A stretch of DNA of 48,829 nucleotides from Comamonadaceae bacterium (lineage in GTDB: Bacteria; Pseudomonadota; Gammaproteobacteria; Burkholderiales; Burkholderiaceae_C). The notes below the pieces were generated by a model. That model saw nothing but the letters and a program-made list of their open reading frames with translations, did not search any database and was not told the DNA's origin. Location: NCBI GenBank assembly GCA_947447355.1, contig CANFJF010000021.1, positions 1 through 48,829 on the forward strand, given 5' to 3'. A program made the position numbers and the translations under genes. Shown here piece after piece: positions 28,749 to 38,138 of the stretch (position 1 is its first letter; each line of letters starts with the position of its first letter).

Positions 28749-29189
28749 TGAACCAACAATCTATGGCAACTGCGATAGTTGGAGCTTCATTGTAGGCAAA
28801 AAGCCGGCTTTGCGTCGCTTGAAAAAGGCCAAATCGATGACGTTGCAGAGCAGCAACACGAAAGTTATGCACAACTTATCAACAATCTCAAAATGGCAAC
28901 TCTGAACAACTTGTGGGTGATCTGTGGATCGTTGGAAAATTGTTTGAAACTGGCTAATCTTCGACATTCCTTGTGTCCACATATAGCAGAAAGACCCGAA
29001 ATGTGGGGTCTATTCTACCGAAAGTAATGTAGAGACCGGATCAAGACCCGCCTTGATATTCAGAAGTTAGTGTTTACCCACAAGTTCCGGATGCCTCAAG
29101 GCTTAAAAAATAAATATTTCACAAGCCCTTCTAAGCCATTAAAGCCATGAAAAGCCCCAACTTTTAAAAGGGTATGGAGTTGGCTTAAC
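28749..29189. other. Non-coding AT-rich gap with DnaA-box-like sites
   Basis: No protein-coding frame is convincing here. It contains TTATGCACA (28865-28873, a full match to the TTATNCACA DnaA box), TTATCAACA (28876-28884) and TTACCCACA (29074-29082), each one mismatch off. Weaker matches lie at 28912-28920, 28923-28931 and 28973-28981. A run of 17 A/T bases is at 29103-29119. A weak stem just after mucD (CCAACT 29157-29162 with AGTTGG 29178-29183) followed by a short T run on the minus strand could be the mucD terminator. Confidence 0.5.
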
Positions 29190-30650
29190 TCAACGACTCG
29201 GACGAATCAGGGCGTACTGTGCCCACTCACCGCGCCTGAACAGGACATTCACAGGCTTGTTTTTGTCCGCCTTGGCGAGCGCTTGTTCAAACTCCTTGAG
29301 ACTCAAAACTTCGGTATTGGCAATCGCCACGATCACATCGTCCTCGCGCAGACCCGCGCGCGCCGATGCACCTTCAGTCGCATCAACACGAACGCCACCG
29401 CGCAACTTCAACTCTTTCTTTTGCGCATCCGTCAGTTCACTGACCACCAAGCCCATCGCCTGAGCGGGCCCCGTGACTGGTGGTTTTGCCTGAACAGAAG
29501 CTGTGCGTTGTGCGGCCTTTTCTGGCGGCACTTCGGCAATCGTCACGGCCAGATCACGCGTCGCGCCACGGCGAAAGACCGTGACGGTGGCACGTGAGCC
29601 AGGTTTGACGCTGCCCACTAGCCGAGGCAAGTCGCTGGATTTTTCGATGACCTTGCCATCAAACTTGGTGATGATGTCGCCCGCTTCAATGCCCGCTTTT
29701 TCAGCCGGTGCACCGGCTTCCACACCTCGCACCAGCGCGCCTTGCGGTTTGCCCAAGCCAATCGACTCGGCAACTTCTTTGCTGACTTGGTCAATCTGCA
29801 CACCAATTCGACCGCGTGTAACGCGCCCTGAATTGCGGAGCTGTTCAGAGACCCGAATGGCTTCGTCAATCGGTATGGCGAAGGAGATACCTTGGAAGCC
29901 GCCTGAGCGAGAGTAAATCTGGCTGTTAATGCCAATCACCTCGCCGCGCAAGTTGATCAGAGGTCCACCGGAATTTCCTGGATTGATGGCGACATCGGTT
30001 TGGATGAGTGGGAGATAGTCTCCAGTGTCACGCTGCTTGGCGCTCACAATGCCGGCCGTGACCGTGTTCTCGAGGCCATATGGAGAGCCGATGGCCATCA
30101 CCCATTCGCCCACCCTCATCCGGTTGACATCACCAATTTTCACCGCCGGCAAACCCGTGGCGTCGATCTTCACGACCGCTACATCGGTGCGTTTGTCAGC
30201 TCCAATGATCTTGGCCTTGAACTCACGCTTGTCAGTCAGCGTGACCAGAACTTCGTCAGCACCATCGATCACATGGGCGTTGGTCATGACATAACCATCG
30301 GATGACAAGATGAAACCCGAACCCACGCCGCGCGGTTGGCCTTCTTCAGGTTGCCCTTTGTCTGGGCGCGGCGTGCGCGGCAAATTAGGGGGTACAGGAA
30401 TTCCGAAGCGGCGGAAGAACTCCAGCATTTGCTCATCGTTACCAGCATCGTTGCTTGGTTTTGTTTTTTCAAGCGTGCGAATATTCACCACGGCTGGGCC
30501 GACCTGATCAACCAAATCCGGAAAATCGGGCAATCCGCGGCTTTGGGCCCAGACCGGCTGAGTGGGAAGGGCGGCACCAGTCAGGCCCAAGACCAATAGG
30601 CCAGCCAACGTATAAGAGCGTAGATAGGTTAGGTTCAGGTTAAGCATCAT
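29190..30650 (-). CDS. mucD: Periplasmic serine protease MucD (DegP/HtrA family)
   Basis: A 486-residue envelope quality-control protease. A signal peptide (cleavage near VWAQ, residue 36) is followed by the trypsin-like domain with His126 (TNAHV), Asp156 (KRTDVAVVK) and Ser227 (NPGNSGGPL), then two PDZ domains (about 270-370 and 395-480). It follows rseB in the sigma-E gene group, as in Pseudomonas and Burkholderia; E. coli has rseC at this place. The start is one of two adjacent ATGs (30650, 30647). A 119-nt gap separates it from rseB. Confidence 0.96.
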   Translation of the reverse strand: MMLNLNLTYLRSYTLAGLLVLGLTGAALPTQPVWAQSRGLPDFPDLVDQVGPAVVNIRTLEKTKPSNDAGNDEQMLEFFRRFGIPVPPNLPRTPRPDKGQPEEGQPRGVGSGFILSSDGYVMTNAHVIDGADEVLVTLTDKREFKAKIIGADKRTDVAVVKIDATGLPAVKIGDVNRMRVGEWVMAIGSPYGLENTVTAGIVSAKQRDTGDYLPLIQTDVAINPGNSGGPLINLRGEVIGINSQIYSRSGGFQGISFAIPIDEAIRVSEQLRNSGRVTRGRIGVQIDQVSKEVAESIGLGKPQGALVRGVEAGAPAEKAGIEAGDIITKFDGKVIEKSSDLPRLVGSVKPGSRATVTVFRRGATRDLAVTIAEVPPEKAAQRTASVQAKPPVTGPAQAMGLVVSELTDAQKKELKLRGGVRVDATEGASARAGLREDDVIVAIANTEVLSLKEFEQALAKADKNKPVNVLFRRGEWAQYALIRPSR

Positions 30651-30769
30651 GAGCTTTCAGGAAAACAATCAAAGAGATAGAAAAGAATAACAGTCAATAT
30701 TCGGCAGCTAAGTCAACTGAGAGCAGCCATGAAAATTTGAACATTCACGATGGGCATTATTTGGTGACA

Positions 30770-31825
30770 CTAGTGTTGGCGTTCAAGACCGGAGGCAAAT
30801 AATTTCAAGGTTCCCAGCGGCACCTCGCCCATGACAGTGACCCAATACGTGCCCAAGCGGCGGGTGATGGTTTGGGTCGCGCCGATAGACAGGGTCGACG
30901 CCTGCTGATGATGTCGCCTGTCGTAAGGTTCAACAAACAAAGATACCGATGCCAGCCCATCAGAAAAAGTCCACTGCATCGGTTCAGCATGGCCTTCCTC
31001 AATTCGGCCTGAAGTGGGGCGCCTGAAGCAGCTAACCGATTTGAAGCCGGGCACAGGGGTCTTAAGGACCCAACCCTCAGCTTGAGCTGTTGTTTTTTGC
31101 AGTTGAAGCCTCTCAACCCTGTAACCATCCGTCGCCTGCATCATCTTCAGCAGCTTGTCCATTCTCAAAGGTACGTCTAACTGAAGTTCAGAAAAAGCGG
31201 CTTGCTCCAGCACCTGACCGTCTTCAGCCAACGTTTCCAGCTTCAGCACCAGGCCACTTTTATCCTCAGCCCAAATACGGTAAGCGAAACGCAGCTTGTC
31301 TTTTGGCACCAGTTCAACCACATCGGTCTGAATCCCGGCGACCCTCTCGCTGCCCATCGCTTTGGCAGAATAAAAATCAGCAATGCCACTGTTGGCAGAC
31401 TTCAATAAATCAGGAAACATCCCCAGCGATTCGCGCCGCTCACGGAGCATCACCTTGCTGTCTGGCATGAAGGTGTGTACCTGGTCGTTGTGCCGGTAAA
31501 CCGTACGCGGCAGGCCTGTCAGCGTTTCAACCCGCTCGACCTGCTGATCACCTTGGCAAACATGCCAGATCCGAGCGCTCGACATGGCTGCACCCGATGA
31601 CACCACAAAGGTACCGACATAAGAGCGTTTGCGCGAAGCCTCGTGCATGCGCATGAGCCAGTCGTTGATGTTGGAGGGCTCGGCGCTCTGTACTGGCAAC
31701 GCGACAGCTTGCAGCACTGCGGCTACGGGTGGCATGGCCGCAGCAGACATCGCCAGTACGGCACCGAGCAAGCCCAAAGAAAATCTGGGCCAAGCGCTCC
31801 AGCGACTAAGTTCAACGACGCGCAT
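30770..31825 (-). CDS. rseB: Sigma-E regulatory protein RseB/MucB
   Basis: A 351-residue periplasmic protein that binds RseA and senses mislocalised lipids or lipopolysaccharide. An N-terminal signal segment (SLGLLGAVLAMSAAAMP) is followed by the MucB/RseB N-terminal domain (NDWLMRMHEASRKRSYVGTF) and the C-terminal domain with SDGLASVSLFVEP. The ATG at 31825 overlaps the end of rseA by 14 nt, which supports this start over a GTG three codons upstream. Confidence 0.92.
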   Translation of the reverse strand: MRVVELSRWSAWPRFSLGLLGAVLAMSAAAMPPVAAVLQAVALPVQSAEPSNINDWLMRMHEASRKRSYVGTFVVSSGAAMSSARIWHVCQGDQQVERVETLTGLPRTVYRHNDQVHTFMPDSKVMLRERRESLGMFPDLLKSANSGIADFYSAKAMGSERVAGIQTDVVELVPKDKLRFAYRIWAEDKSGLVLKLETLAEDGQVLEQAAFSELQLDVPLRMDKLLKMMQATDGYRVERLQLQKTTAQAEGWVLKTPVPGFKSVSCFRRPTSGRIEEGHAEPMQWTFSDGLASVSLFVEPYDRRHHQQASTLSIGATQTITRRLGTYWVTVMGEVPLGTLKLFASGLERQH

Positions 31826-32432
31826 TGGATGCACTCAGAGAGATTTCAAAAGTGGCATTCCGCAAGAATCCGGATGGCATTTGCAGGGCAGAGTTGCCGC
31901 CCACTTGCCGGTGCGCCGCCAGTAATTCTTGCAGGCGGGCGTCACGCACGATCGTGCCCTGCGGCGAGGCCACCAACACGGAGTCGGTCGGCGCCGCGCT
32001 CTGCGCCATTTGCGGGCCTGTTGAAACTATTGGCAAAGCCAGCGTCCAGACCATCATGGCAACCGCCGCCATGGATGCCATGCCGGCCATCAGCTTCCAG
32101 CGAAAAATGGAGTCGTTAGCAGCCACAGGGGTCTCCACTGGGAGAGTAATCAGCATCTTCGAAAAATCACTAGGCTGCGCGGCTGGCTGTATTGTTTCTT
32201 GCGCAAGCCGACTTTGCAGACGCGTTAAAAACGGTGACGCAATGTGCGGTGCAAGCAAGTCAGGCGAGCGCAGCACATCTCCGATGAGATGGTAGCTGTG
32301 CCAAGTGACCAGCAGGGTTTGGTCCTTCTCACAGGCAGCCAAGACCTGGGCGAATTCTTCGCCACGCAGCTCACCGTCGGCCAGCGCTGACATACTGTCG
32401 TCAACAACGGCATTGAAAAGGATTGTCTTCAT
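31812..32432 (-). CDS. rseA: Anti-sigma-E factor RseA/MucA
   Basis: A 206-residue single-pass inner-membrane anti-sigma factor. The cytoplasmic N-terminus (SMSALADGELRGEEFAQVL, then WHSYHLIGDVLR) is the RseA sigma-binding domain. One membrane helix (GMASMAAVAMMVWTLALPIV, about residues 125-145) leads to a short periplasmic part. I start it at the ATG at 32432 (MKTILFNAVVDD); the frame upstream lacks family similarity. It follows rpoE by 53 nt and overlaps rseB. Regulated proteolysis would release RpoE. Confidence 0.92.
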   Translation of the reverse strand: MKTILFNAVVDDSMSALADGELRGEEFAQVLAACEKDQTLLVTWHSYHLIGDVLRSPDLLAPHIASPFLTRLQSRLAQETIQPAAQPSDFSKMLITLPVETPVAANDSIFRWKLMAGMASMAAVAMMVWTLALPIVSTGPQMAQSAAPTDSVLVASPQGTIVRDARLQELLAAHRQVGGNSALQMPSGFLRNATFEISLSASNARR

Positions 32433-32485
32433 AAGCTTCGACGAAGGTCCAAAGTTTCGGGTTAAAAAGCAGCCATTAACAGCAT

Positions 32486-33118
32486 TTACCAACGTTTCCC
32501 CGACTGATTTTCCAGCATGGGTTTGATCTTCAATGAGATAGCTTCGCGGGCCCTGAAAATTCGCGACCGCACGGTTCCAATCGGGCAATTCATAGCGTCC
32601 GCAATTTCTTCATAGGTCAGGCCTTCAATTTCTCGCAGGGTGATAGCTTGCCGCAGCTCATCTGATAGAGCGTCCATCGCACTGTTGACCATTTCAGCGA
32701 TTTCCTTGCTCGCCAACACGGCTTCAGGTGTCTCAGGACTCGTTAGTTCATTTTCCAGCGGCGAAGTTTCATCGTCGTCGGCTGATTTGAAGAAATTCTC
32801 CGAAACCGTCGGATTTCGCTTCAAGTCCATCAAGAATTTTTTGGCCGTGTTCACGGCAATCCTATACAGCCAAGTGTAAAACTTGGCGTCACCTCGGAAC
32901 TGAGCCAGCGCGCGGTATGCCCGAATGAAAGTTTCCTGCGCTATGTCTTCAACCAGATCGACGTCACGCACCATGCGGCCAATCAGACGCTGAATGCGGC
33001 GTTCATATTTGATGACCAGCAGTTCAAAGGCCTTTTGATCGCCGGCCACGGTTCTTTCGACCAGCAGGGCATCGCTGTCGCCGCTGCTGACGGAAGAAAG
33101 GGGCTTGTCGGAATTCAT
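32486..33118 (-). CDS. rpoE: RNA polymerase sigma factor RpoE (sigma-E/AlgU)
   Basis: A 210-residue ECF sigma factor for the envelope-stress response. Region 2 contains DLVEDIAQETFIRAYRAL and FYTWLYRIAVNTAKKFL. Region 4 contains LREIEGLTYEEIADAMNCPI followed by GTVRSRIFRAREAI. The ATG at 33118 shares one base with the stop of the upstream uncharacterised gene (TGATG), so translation is probably coupled. It is followed by its anti-sigma gene rseA. A TTG one codon earlier is possible. Confidence 0.96.
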   Translation of the reverse strand: MNSDKPLSSVSSGDSDALLVERTVAGDQKAFELLVIKYERRIQRLIGRMVRDVDLVEDIAQETFIRAYRALAQFRGDAKFYTWLYRIAVNTAKKFLMDLKRNPTVSENFFKSADDDETSPLENELTSPETPEAVLASKEIAEMVNSAMDALSDELRQAITLREIEGLTYEEIADAMNCPIGTVRSRIFRAREAISLKIKPMLENQSGKRW

Positions 33119-33654
33119 CAAAGATGTCTGGCAGGCGCTGAGTGAGTGTGCTCCACTGTAGCCGCAAGCTCGCCAGGAGCGAAGTCAGCAGCCTCAGAGT
33201 CCTGCGAAGTTACAGGCCTGTGCTTGGCATATACAGCGCGGCGCAGGTCAAACCAACGGGGCGGCGATGCCGACCTTTCCGCCCACAACCACCACCCGGC
33301 GCCGGCCTGGTTGTCCAGCCTGAGCAAGAGGGCAAACTGAAGATCGAGCACTACTGCTGGTGGCTCCAGAGACGTTCCGCTACGGTAGACCAAACTCTCC
33401 CAGTGCCAGCGCTGACCGTCCCACTGAAGAAGCCCCACGGGTGCGCGGCGCCAACCGGTCGCCATCACCCAAGCGACGATCAGCAGTGCGGCACAGCCCA
33501 GCAGCGGACGCCAATCGGCAAGCGCCGATGCTCGCCACCACCATACCGTGACGCCAGCCGCGACCAACCAGCCGATGAGCAATAGCCTGCCCAGAAAATG
33601 CGAACGCCCCAACGGATACACAACCGATGGGGCGCTCTGCATGGTCAGCGTCAA
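33118..33654 (-). CDS. Uncharacterised two-helix membrane protein upstream of rpoE
   Basis: A 178-residue protein that I cannot assign to a named family. Two adjacent hydrophobic segments (about residues 22-40 and 50-67) would form a membrane hairpin. The following soluble part is unusually Trp-rich (LLQWDGQRWHWESLVYR; GAGWWLWAE) and then charged. The layout resembles the YgfX/CptA group of small membrane proteins, but I would not name it so. Its stop overlaps the rpoE ATG (TGATG), so the two are probably translated together and it may relate to envelope stress. Starts at 33654 or 33642 are both possible. Confidence 0.7.
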   Translation of the reverse strand: MTLTMQSAPSVVYPLGRSHFLGRLLLIGWLVAAGVTVWWWRASALADWRPLLGCAALLIVAWVMATGWRRAPVGLLQWDGQRWHWESLVYRSGTSLEPPAVVLDLQFALLLRLDNQAGAGWWLWAERSASPPRWFDLRRAVYAKHRPVTSQDSEAADFAPGELAATVEHTHSAPARHL

Positions 33655-33697
33655 GGGAATAAGAGGTAAAACCGCAATAAATGTGACTTAAGCGACG

Positions 33698-34942
33698 TCA
33701 GATTCGCTTGAAAACCAGAGAACCGTTAGTGCCACCAAAACCAAAGTTGTTTTTGACAGCCACCTCGATCTTCGCATCCCGCGCTGTGTTGGCGCAGTAG
33801 TCCAGATCGCAAGCCGGATCTTGATTGAAGATGTTGATGGTCGGCGGGATTTTCTGGTGATACAGCGACAGCACGGTGAACACTGATTCGACACCGCCAG
33901 CGCCACCGAGCAAATGACCGGTCATCGACTTGGTCGAACTCACCACCAAGTTTTTGGCTTGTTCGCCAAAGGCAGCCTTGATAGCATTGGTTTCGTTCAA
34001 GTCACCCAATGGTGTCGAGGTGCCATGCGCGTTGAGGTACTGGACTTCGTCGGCATTGACGCCGGCGTTTTTAAGCGCCATGACCATGGAACGGCGCGGA
34101 CCGTCTTCATCTGGCGTGGTCATGTGATAAGCGTCACCGCTCATGCCAAAACCAGTCAGCTCAGCGTAAATTTTGGCACCGCGAGCCTTGGCGTGTTCGT
34201 ACTCTTCGAGCACCAACACACCACCGCCCTCGCCCAGCACAAAACCGTCGCGGTCTTTATCCCACGGCCGCGAGGCGGTCTTGGGATCGTCATTGCGGGT
34301 TGACAGCGCACGGGCTGACGCAAAACCGCCCAAGCCCAAAGGTGAGATCGTCGCTTCTGCGCCGCCTGCCACCATCACATCGCAATCACCGTATTCAATC
34401 ATCCGTGCTGACAGGCCAATGGCGTGCAGACCAGTTGTGCAAGCGGTGACGACTGCAATATTGGGGCCCTTGAAACCGTACTTGATGGAAACATGGCCGG
34501 AGATCATGTTGATGATGGACGCCGGCACGAAAAACGGTGAAATCCGCCGCGCTCCTTTGTTCATCAGCTCGGTGTGCGTCTGCTCGATCATTGGCAAACC
34601 GCCAATGCCTGAACCGATGTTGCAGCCGATCCGTGTGGCCATTTCATAGCTCAGATCATCACCCGTCGGCAATCCGCTATCAGCCACCGCCTGCATAGCT
34701 GCAGCCAAGCCCAAGTGGATGAAGCGGTCCATATGACGGGCTTCTTTTTCAGGGATGTAATCCGTGATGTTGAAGCCTTTGACTTCACCGGCAAATTTGC
34801 AGGAAAAAGTGCTCGGATCAAAGTGCGTGATCTGATCAATGCCGGATGCTCCGGCAAGCAGACTATTCCAGGAATCAGCCACGGTGTTGCCCACCGGGCT
34901 GATGCACCCCAGACCTGTCACGACGACGCGACGACGGCTCAT
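33698..34942 (-). CDS. fabF: Beta-ketoacyl-ACP synthase II
   Basis: A 414-residue condensing enzyme elongating acyl-ACP with malonyl-ACP. The Cys-His-His triad is Cys168 ([13 protein letters not shown]), His306 ([11 protein letters not shown]) and His343 ([13 protein letters not shown]). The C-terminal [14 protein letters not shown] is typical. I use the ATG at 34942 ([10 protein letters not shown]); a TTG at 34948 adds two residues. It follows acpP by 66 nt with a terminator between, as part of the fab cluster. Confidence 0.98.
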   Translation of the reverse strand: MSRRRVVVTGLGCISPVGNTVADSWNSLLAGASGIDQITHFDPSTFSCKFAGEVKGFNITDYIPEKEARHMDRFIHLGLAAAMQAVADSGLPTGDDLSYEMATRIGCNIGSGIGGLPMIEQTHTELMNKGARRISPFFVPASIINMISGHVSIKYGFKGPNIAVVTACTTGLHAIGLSARMIEYGDCDVMVAGGAEATISPLGLGGFASARALSTRNDDPKTASRPWDKDRDGFVLGEGGGVLVLEEYEHAKARGAKIYAELTGFGMSGDAYHMTTPDEDGPRRSMVMALKNAGVNADEVQYLNAHGTSTPLGDLNETNAIKAAFGEQAKNLVVSSTKSMTGHLLGGAGGVESVFTVLSLYHQKIPPTINIFNQDPACDLDYCANTARDAKIEVAVKNNFGFGGTNGSLVFKRI

Positions 34943-34957
34943 GCGCAAATCCTCAGG

Positions 34958-34986
34958 AAAAACTCAAAAGGCCGCGAACGGCCTTT
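34958..34986 (-). terminator. Terminator between acpP and fabF
   Basis: The stem AAAGGCCG (34967-34974) pairs with CGGCCTTT (34979-34986). On the minus strand the loop is TTCG, the very stable UUCG tetraloop, and the stem is followed by TTTTGAGTTTTT. It lies 23 nt after the acpP stop and probably separates abundant acpP mRNA from lower fabF readthrough. Confidence 0.8.
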
Positions 34987-35008
34987 GAAAATGAAGGGGG
35001 AAACCAGT

Positions 35009-35284
<276 letters not shown>

Positions 35285-35286
35285 TT

Positions 35287-35340
35287 AGCCGGTTCGAGAC
35301 GTGAATCTCGGCAGGCCTGCCGGACGGATGCGAACCGGCT
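35287..35340 (-). other. Structured RNA candidate in the fabG-acpP gap
   Basis: A 10-bp outer stem, AGCCGGTTCG (35287-35296) with CGAACCGGCT (35331-35340), encloses two further inverted repeats: CGAGA/TCTCG (35295-35310) and the 14-bp palindrome CGGCAGGCCTGCCG (35309-35322). These could form alternative hairpins or a branched junction. No T run follows on the minus strand, so it is not an ordinary terminator for fabG; a T5 run follows on the plus strand. It ends 38 nt before the acpP start. Confidence 0.55.
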
Positions 35341-35362
35341 GATTTTTAGGGTTTCCCCTAGC

Positions 35363-36109
35363 TTACATGTACATACCACCGTTGATATGAATCTCTTGGC
35401 CTGTGATGTAGCTCGCCTCTGGACTCGCCACAAAAGCAACCGCATGCGCAATGTCTTGCGGTTTGCCCAAGTGACCCAACGGGATCTGACTCAGCAAAGC
35501 TTTTTGTTGCTCTTCAGGCAGGTTCGCCGTCATGTCGGTTTCAATGAAACCGGGGGCAATACAGTTCACGGTGATACCGCGTGAACCCAATTCGCGGGCC
35601 AGCGCACGGGTCATGCCAGCGACACCCGCTTTGGCGGCGGCGTAATTGGCTTGCCCGGCATTGCCGGAAGCGCCCACCACTGACGTGATGCTGATGATGC
35701 GGCCATAGCGCTGCTTCATCATGGTCCGCATGACGGCGCGGCTCATGCGAAACACGGCCTTGAGATTGGTGTCCAGCACGGCATCCCAATCGTCGTCTTT
35801 CAGGCGCATGGCCAGCATGTCGCGCGTGATGCCCGCGTTGTTGACCAGCACTTGCAAACCGCCATGCTCCTTGACCAAGCTGTCGATCAAGGCTTCGATG
35901 GCGGGTGCGTCGGTGACGTTCAGGTTTTTGCCAGCGCAGCCTGGAAAGCTCGACAGCGTATTGGAGATTTTGGCGGCGCCTTCATCTGTGGTGGCCGTGC
36001 CGATGACCTTCATGCCGCGGCGTGCGAGTTCCAGCGCGATGGCCGCGCCAATGCCGCGCGAGGCACCGGTGACCAGCGCCAACTGGCCTTCAAATTTTTT
36101 GTCAATCAT
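35363..36109 (-). CDS. fabG: 3-oxoacyl-ACP reductase
   Basis: A 248-residue short-chain dehydrogenase that reduces 3-ketoacyl-ACP with NADPH. It has the TGASRGIG cofactor motif (14-21), NNAG (90-93), and the catalytic Ser143, Tyr156 and Lys160 (YAAAK). The ATG overlaps the fabD stop by 4 nt. The C-terminal SYITGQEIHINGGMYM is the family end. Confidence 0.97.
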   Translation of the reverse strand: MIDKKFEGQLALVTGASRGIGAAIALELARRGMKVIGTATTDEGAAKISNTLSSFPGCAGKNLNVTDAPAIEALIDSLVKEHGGLQVLVNNAGITRDMLAMRLKDDDWDAVLDTNLKAVFRMSRAVMRTMMKQRYGRIISITSVVGASGNAGQANYAAAKAGVAGMTRALARELGSRGITVNCIAPGFIETDMTANLPEEQQKALLSQIPLGHLGKPQDIAHAVAFVASPEASYITGQEIHINGGMYM

Positions 36110-37068
36110 GCTGCATCGTTCGTTAAAAGAGTCTTCACGTCCGTGAGGCTCGAAGGATCAAAAAGGGCCACGCCCGTGAGTTCAGCATCAATGCGCTTGA
36201 CCATACCGGCGAGCACCTTGCCGGGCCCGCATTCGACCAGTGTGTTCACGCCACGGGCCTTGATGGCTTGTACGCATCCAACCCAGCGCACCGGACCAAA
36301 AGCCTGCCGATACAGCGCGTCGCGAATCCGATCGAGATCGGTCTCGACCGCCACATCAATATTGTTGATGACCGGAATCTGCGGCGCGGCCAAGACCACG
36401 CTGGCGAGTTTTTCTTTGAGTTTTTCAGCCGCCGGTTTCATCAAGCTGGAGTGGAAAGGCGCTGAAACTGACAACAGCAGCGCCCGCTTGGCACCGTTGG
36501 CCTTGAGGACTTCGCAGGCCTTGTCGACCGCCGCCTTGCTGCCGGCAATCACGGTCTGCCCGGCGTCATTGAAATTAACAGCTTCGACCACTTCAGCCGA
36601 GCTCGAACCAAAACTGCGCACCGCCTCCGCACAACCCTCGATGACCTTGGCCGCCTCCATGCCCAAAATAGCAGCCATCGCGCCGACGCCGACGGGCACG
36701 GCATCCTGCATGGCTTGCGCCCGAAAGCGCACCAGCGGCGTGGCTTGCGTCAAGGTCAACACACCAGACGCTACCAAGGCCGAGTACTCGCCGAGCGAAT
36801 GGCCGGCCACAGCGGCAGGCACGGCACCTGTTTCAGCCCGCCAGACACGGTAGGCGGCAACAGCGGCCACCAGCATCACGGGCTGTGTGTTGGTGGTCAG
36901 CGCCAATGTTTCTTTAGGGCCCTCTTTGATCAGCAGGCCGAGGTCTTCGCCCAAGGCATCTGAGGCTTCCTCCAAGGTTTGCAGGACCACAGGGTGATCA
37001 CCCCATGCGTCCAGCATACCAACCGACTGGGAACCCTGACCGGGAAAAATAAAAGCAAATGGTTTCAA
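36106..37068 (-). CDS. fabD: Malonyl-CoA:ACP transacylase
   Basis: A 320-residue transferase that moves malonyl from CoA to ACP. The nucleophile is Ser91 in AGHSLGEYSALV with His206 in SAPFHSSLM as partner; the N-terminal FIFPGQGSQ motif is intact. It overlaps fabG at its 3' end and follows fabH after 63 nt. The length is normal (about 310). Confidence 0.98.
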   Translation of the reverse strand: MKPFAFIFPGQGSQSVGMLDAWGDHPVVLQTLEEASDALGEDLGLLIKEGPKETLALTTNTQPVMLVAAVAAYRVWRAETGAVPAAVAGHSLGEYSALVASGVLTLTQATPLVRFRAQAMQDAVPVGVGAMAAILGMEAAKVIEGCAEAVRSFGSSSAEVVEAVNFNDAGQTVIAGSKAAVDKACEVLKANGAKRALLLSVSAPFHSSLMKPAAEKLKEKLASVVLAAPQIPVINNIDVAVETDLDRIRDALYRQAFGPVRWVGCVQAIKARGVNTLVECGPGKVLAGMVKRIDAELTGVALFDPSSLTDVKTLLTNDAA

Positions 37069-37131
37069 AAAAATCTCCGCAAATTCTCTGCATAGCCGGA
37101 TCTGAATACGATCAGCCGGCCCGCGTACATC

Positions 37132-38109
37132 TTAATAATCGAGCAGCACAGCGCCCCAGGTGAAACCTCCGCCAACGCCCTCTAACAAGAGCGTGTCACC
37201 TTGCAGGACTTTGCCGCTGCGCACAGCCACATCCAAAGCCAGCGGAATAGAAGCGGCTGAGGTGTTGCCATGCTGGTCCACCGTGACGATCATTTTTTCA
37301 GGCGCCAGCTTGAGTTTTTTGGCTGTGTTCTGCATGATGCGAATATTCGCTTGATGCGGGATCAGCCAGTCAATGTCGGCCTGGGTTTTGCCCGCTTTTT
37401 CCAGCACGGCACGCGCCGTGTCTTCAAGCACACCGACGGCCAACTTGAACACTGCTTGGCCATCCATGGTCAACATCGGGCTGCCAGTGACTTGACCGCC
37501 AGAGACATGGCCGGGCACACACAAAATACTTGAATACTTGCCATCGGCGTGGATGTCCGTGGCCAAAATGCCGGGCACATCAGAGGCCTCCAGCACCACA
37601 GCGCCCGCGCCATCGCCAAACAACACGCAGGTGGTGCGGTCAGAAAAATCAAGAATGCGCGAAAACACTTCTGCGCCAATCACCAGCGCTTTGGTCGCGG
37701 TACCAGTCTTGATCAGAGAATCAGCCAAGGTCAGGGCATAAATGAAACCACTGCAAACGGCCTGCACATCGAAGGCCGCAGCGCCGACATTCCCCAGCTT
37801 GCTTTGCAAAATGCAAGCGGCTGAGGGGAACACCATGTCTGGCGTCGAAGTTGCCACGATGATGAGGTCAATCTCACTGGCGTCGCGGCCAGCGGCTTCG
37901 AGGGCATAACGGCAGGCGTGCAAGGCCAGATCGCTGACGCATACGCCTGGATCAGCAAAGTGACGTGCCCGGATACCGGTGCGTTCAACGATCCATTCAT
38001 CCGAAGTCTCCACGCCTTTGGCGGCGAGTTCGGTGGCCAGATCGGCATTGGTCAGACGGCGCGGCGGCAGATAACTGCCCGTGCCCGTGATACGGGAAAA
38101 ACGGCTCAT
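37132..38109 (-). CDS. fabH: Beta-ketoacyl-ACP synthase III
   Basis: A 325-residue enzyme that starts fatty-acid synthesis by condensing acetyl-CoA with malonyl-ACP. The triad is Cys119 (AVCSGF), His252 ([10 protein letters not shown]) and Asn282 (GNTSAASIP). The C-terminal [13 protein letters not shown] is typical. It lies between plsX (29 nt upstream) and fabD. Confidence 0.98.
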   Translation of the reverse strand: MSRFSRITGTGSYLPPRRLTNADLATELAAKGVETSDEWIVERTGIRARHFADPGVCVSDLALHACRYALEAAGRDASEIDLIIVATSTPDMVFPSAACILQSKLGNVGAAAFDVQAVCSGFIYALTLADSLIKTGTATKALVIGAEVFSRILDFSDRTTCVLFGDGAGAVVLEASDVPGILATDIHADGKYSSILCVPGHVSGGQVTGSPMLTMDGQAVFKLAVGVLEDTARAVLEKAGKTQADIDWLIPHQANIRIMQNTAKKLKLAPEKMIVTVDQHGNTSAASIPLALDVAVRSGKVLQGDTLLLEGVGGGFTWGAVLLDY

Positions 38110-38138
38110 TCAAGACTCACTCAAGAGACGAAAGATCG

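Noticed and set aside
28865..29119. Chromosomal replication origin
   Set aside because: The DnaA-like boxes and A/T run are suggestive, but dnaA/dnaN/rpmH are absent and genes on both sides run in the same direction. I keep it only as a DnaA-site observation.
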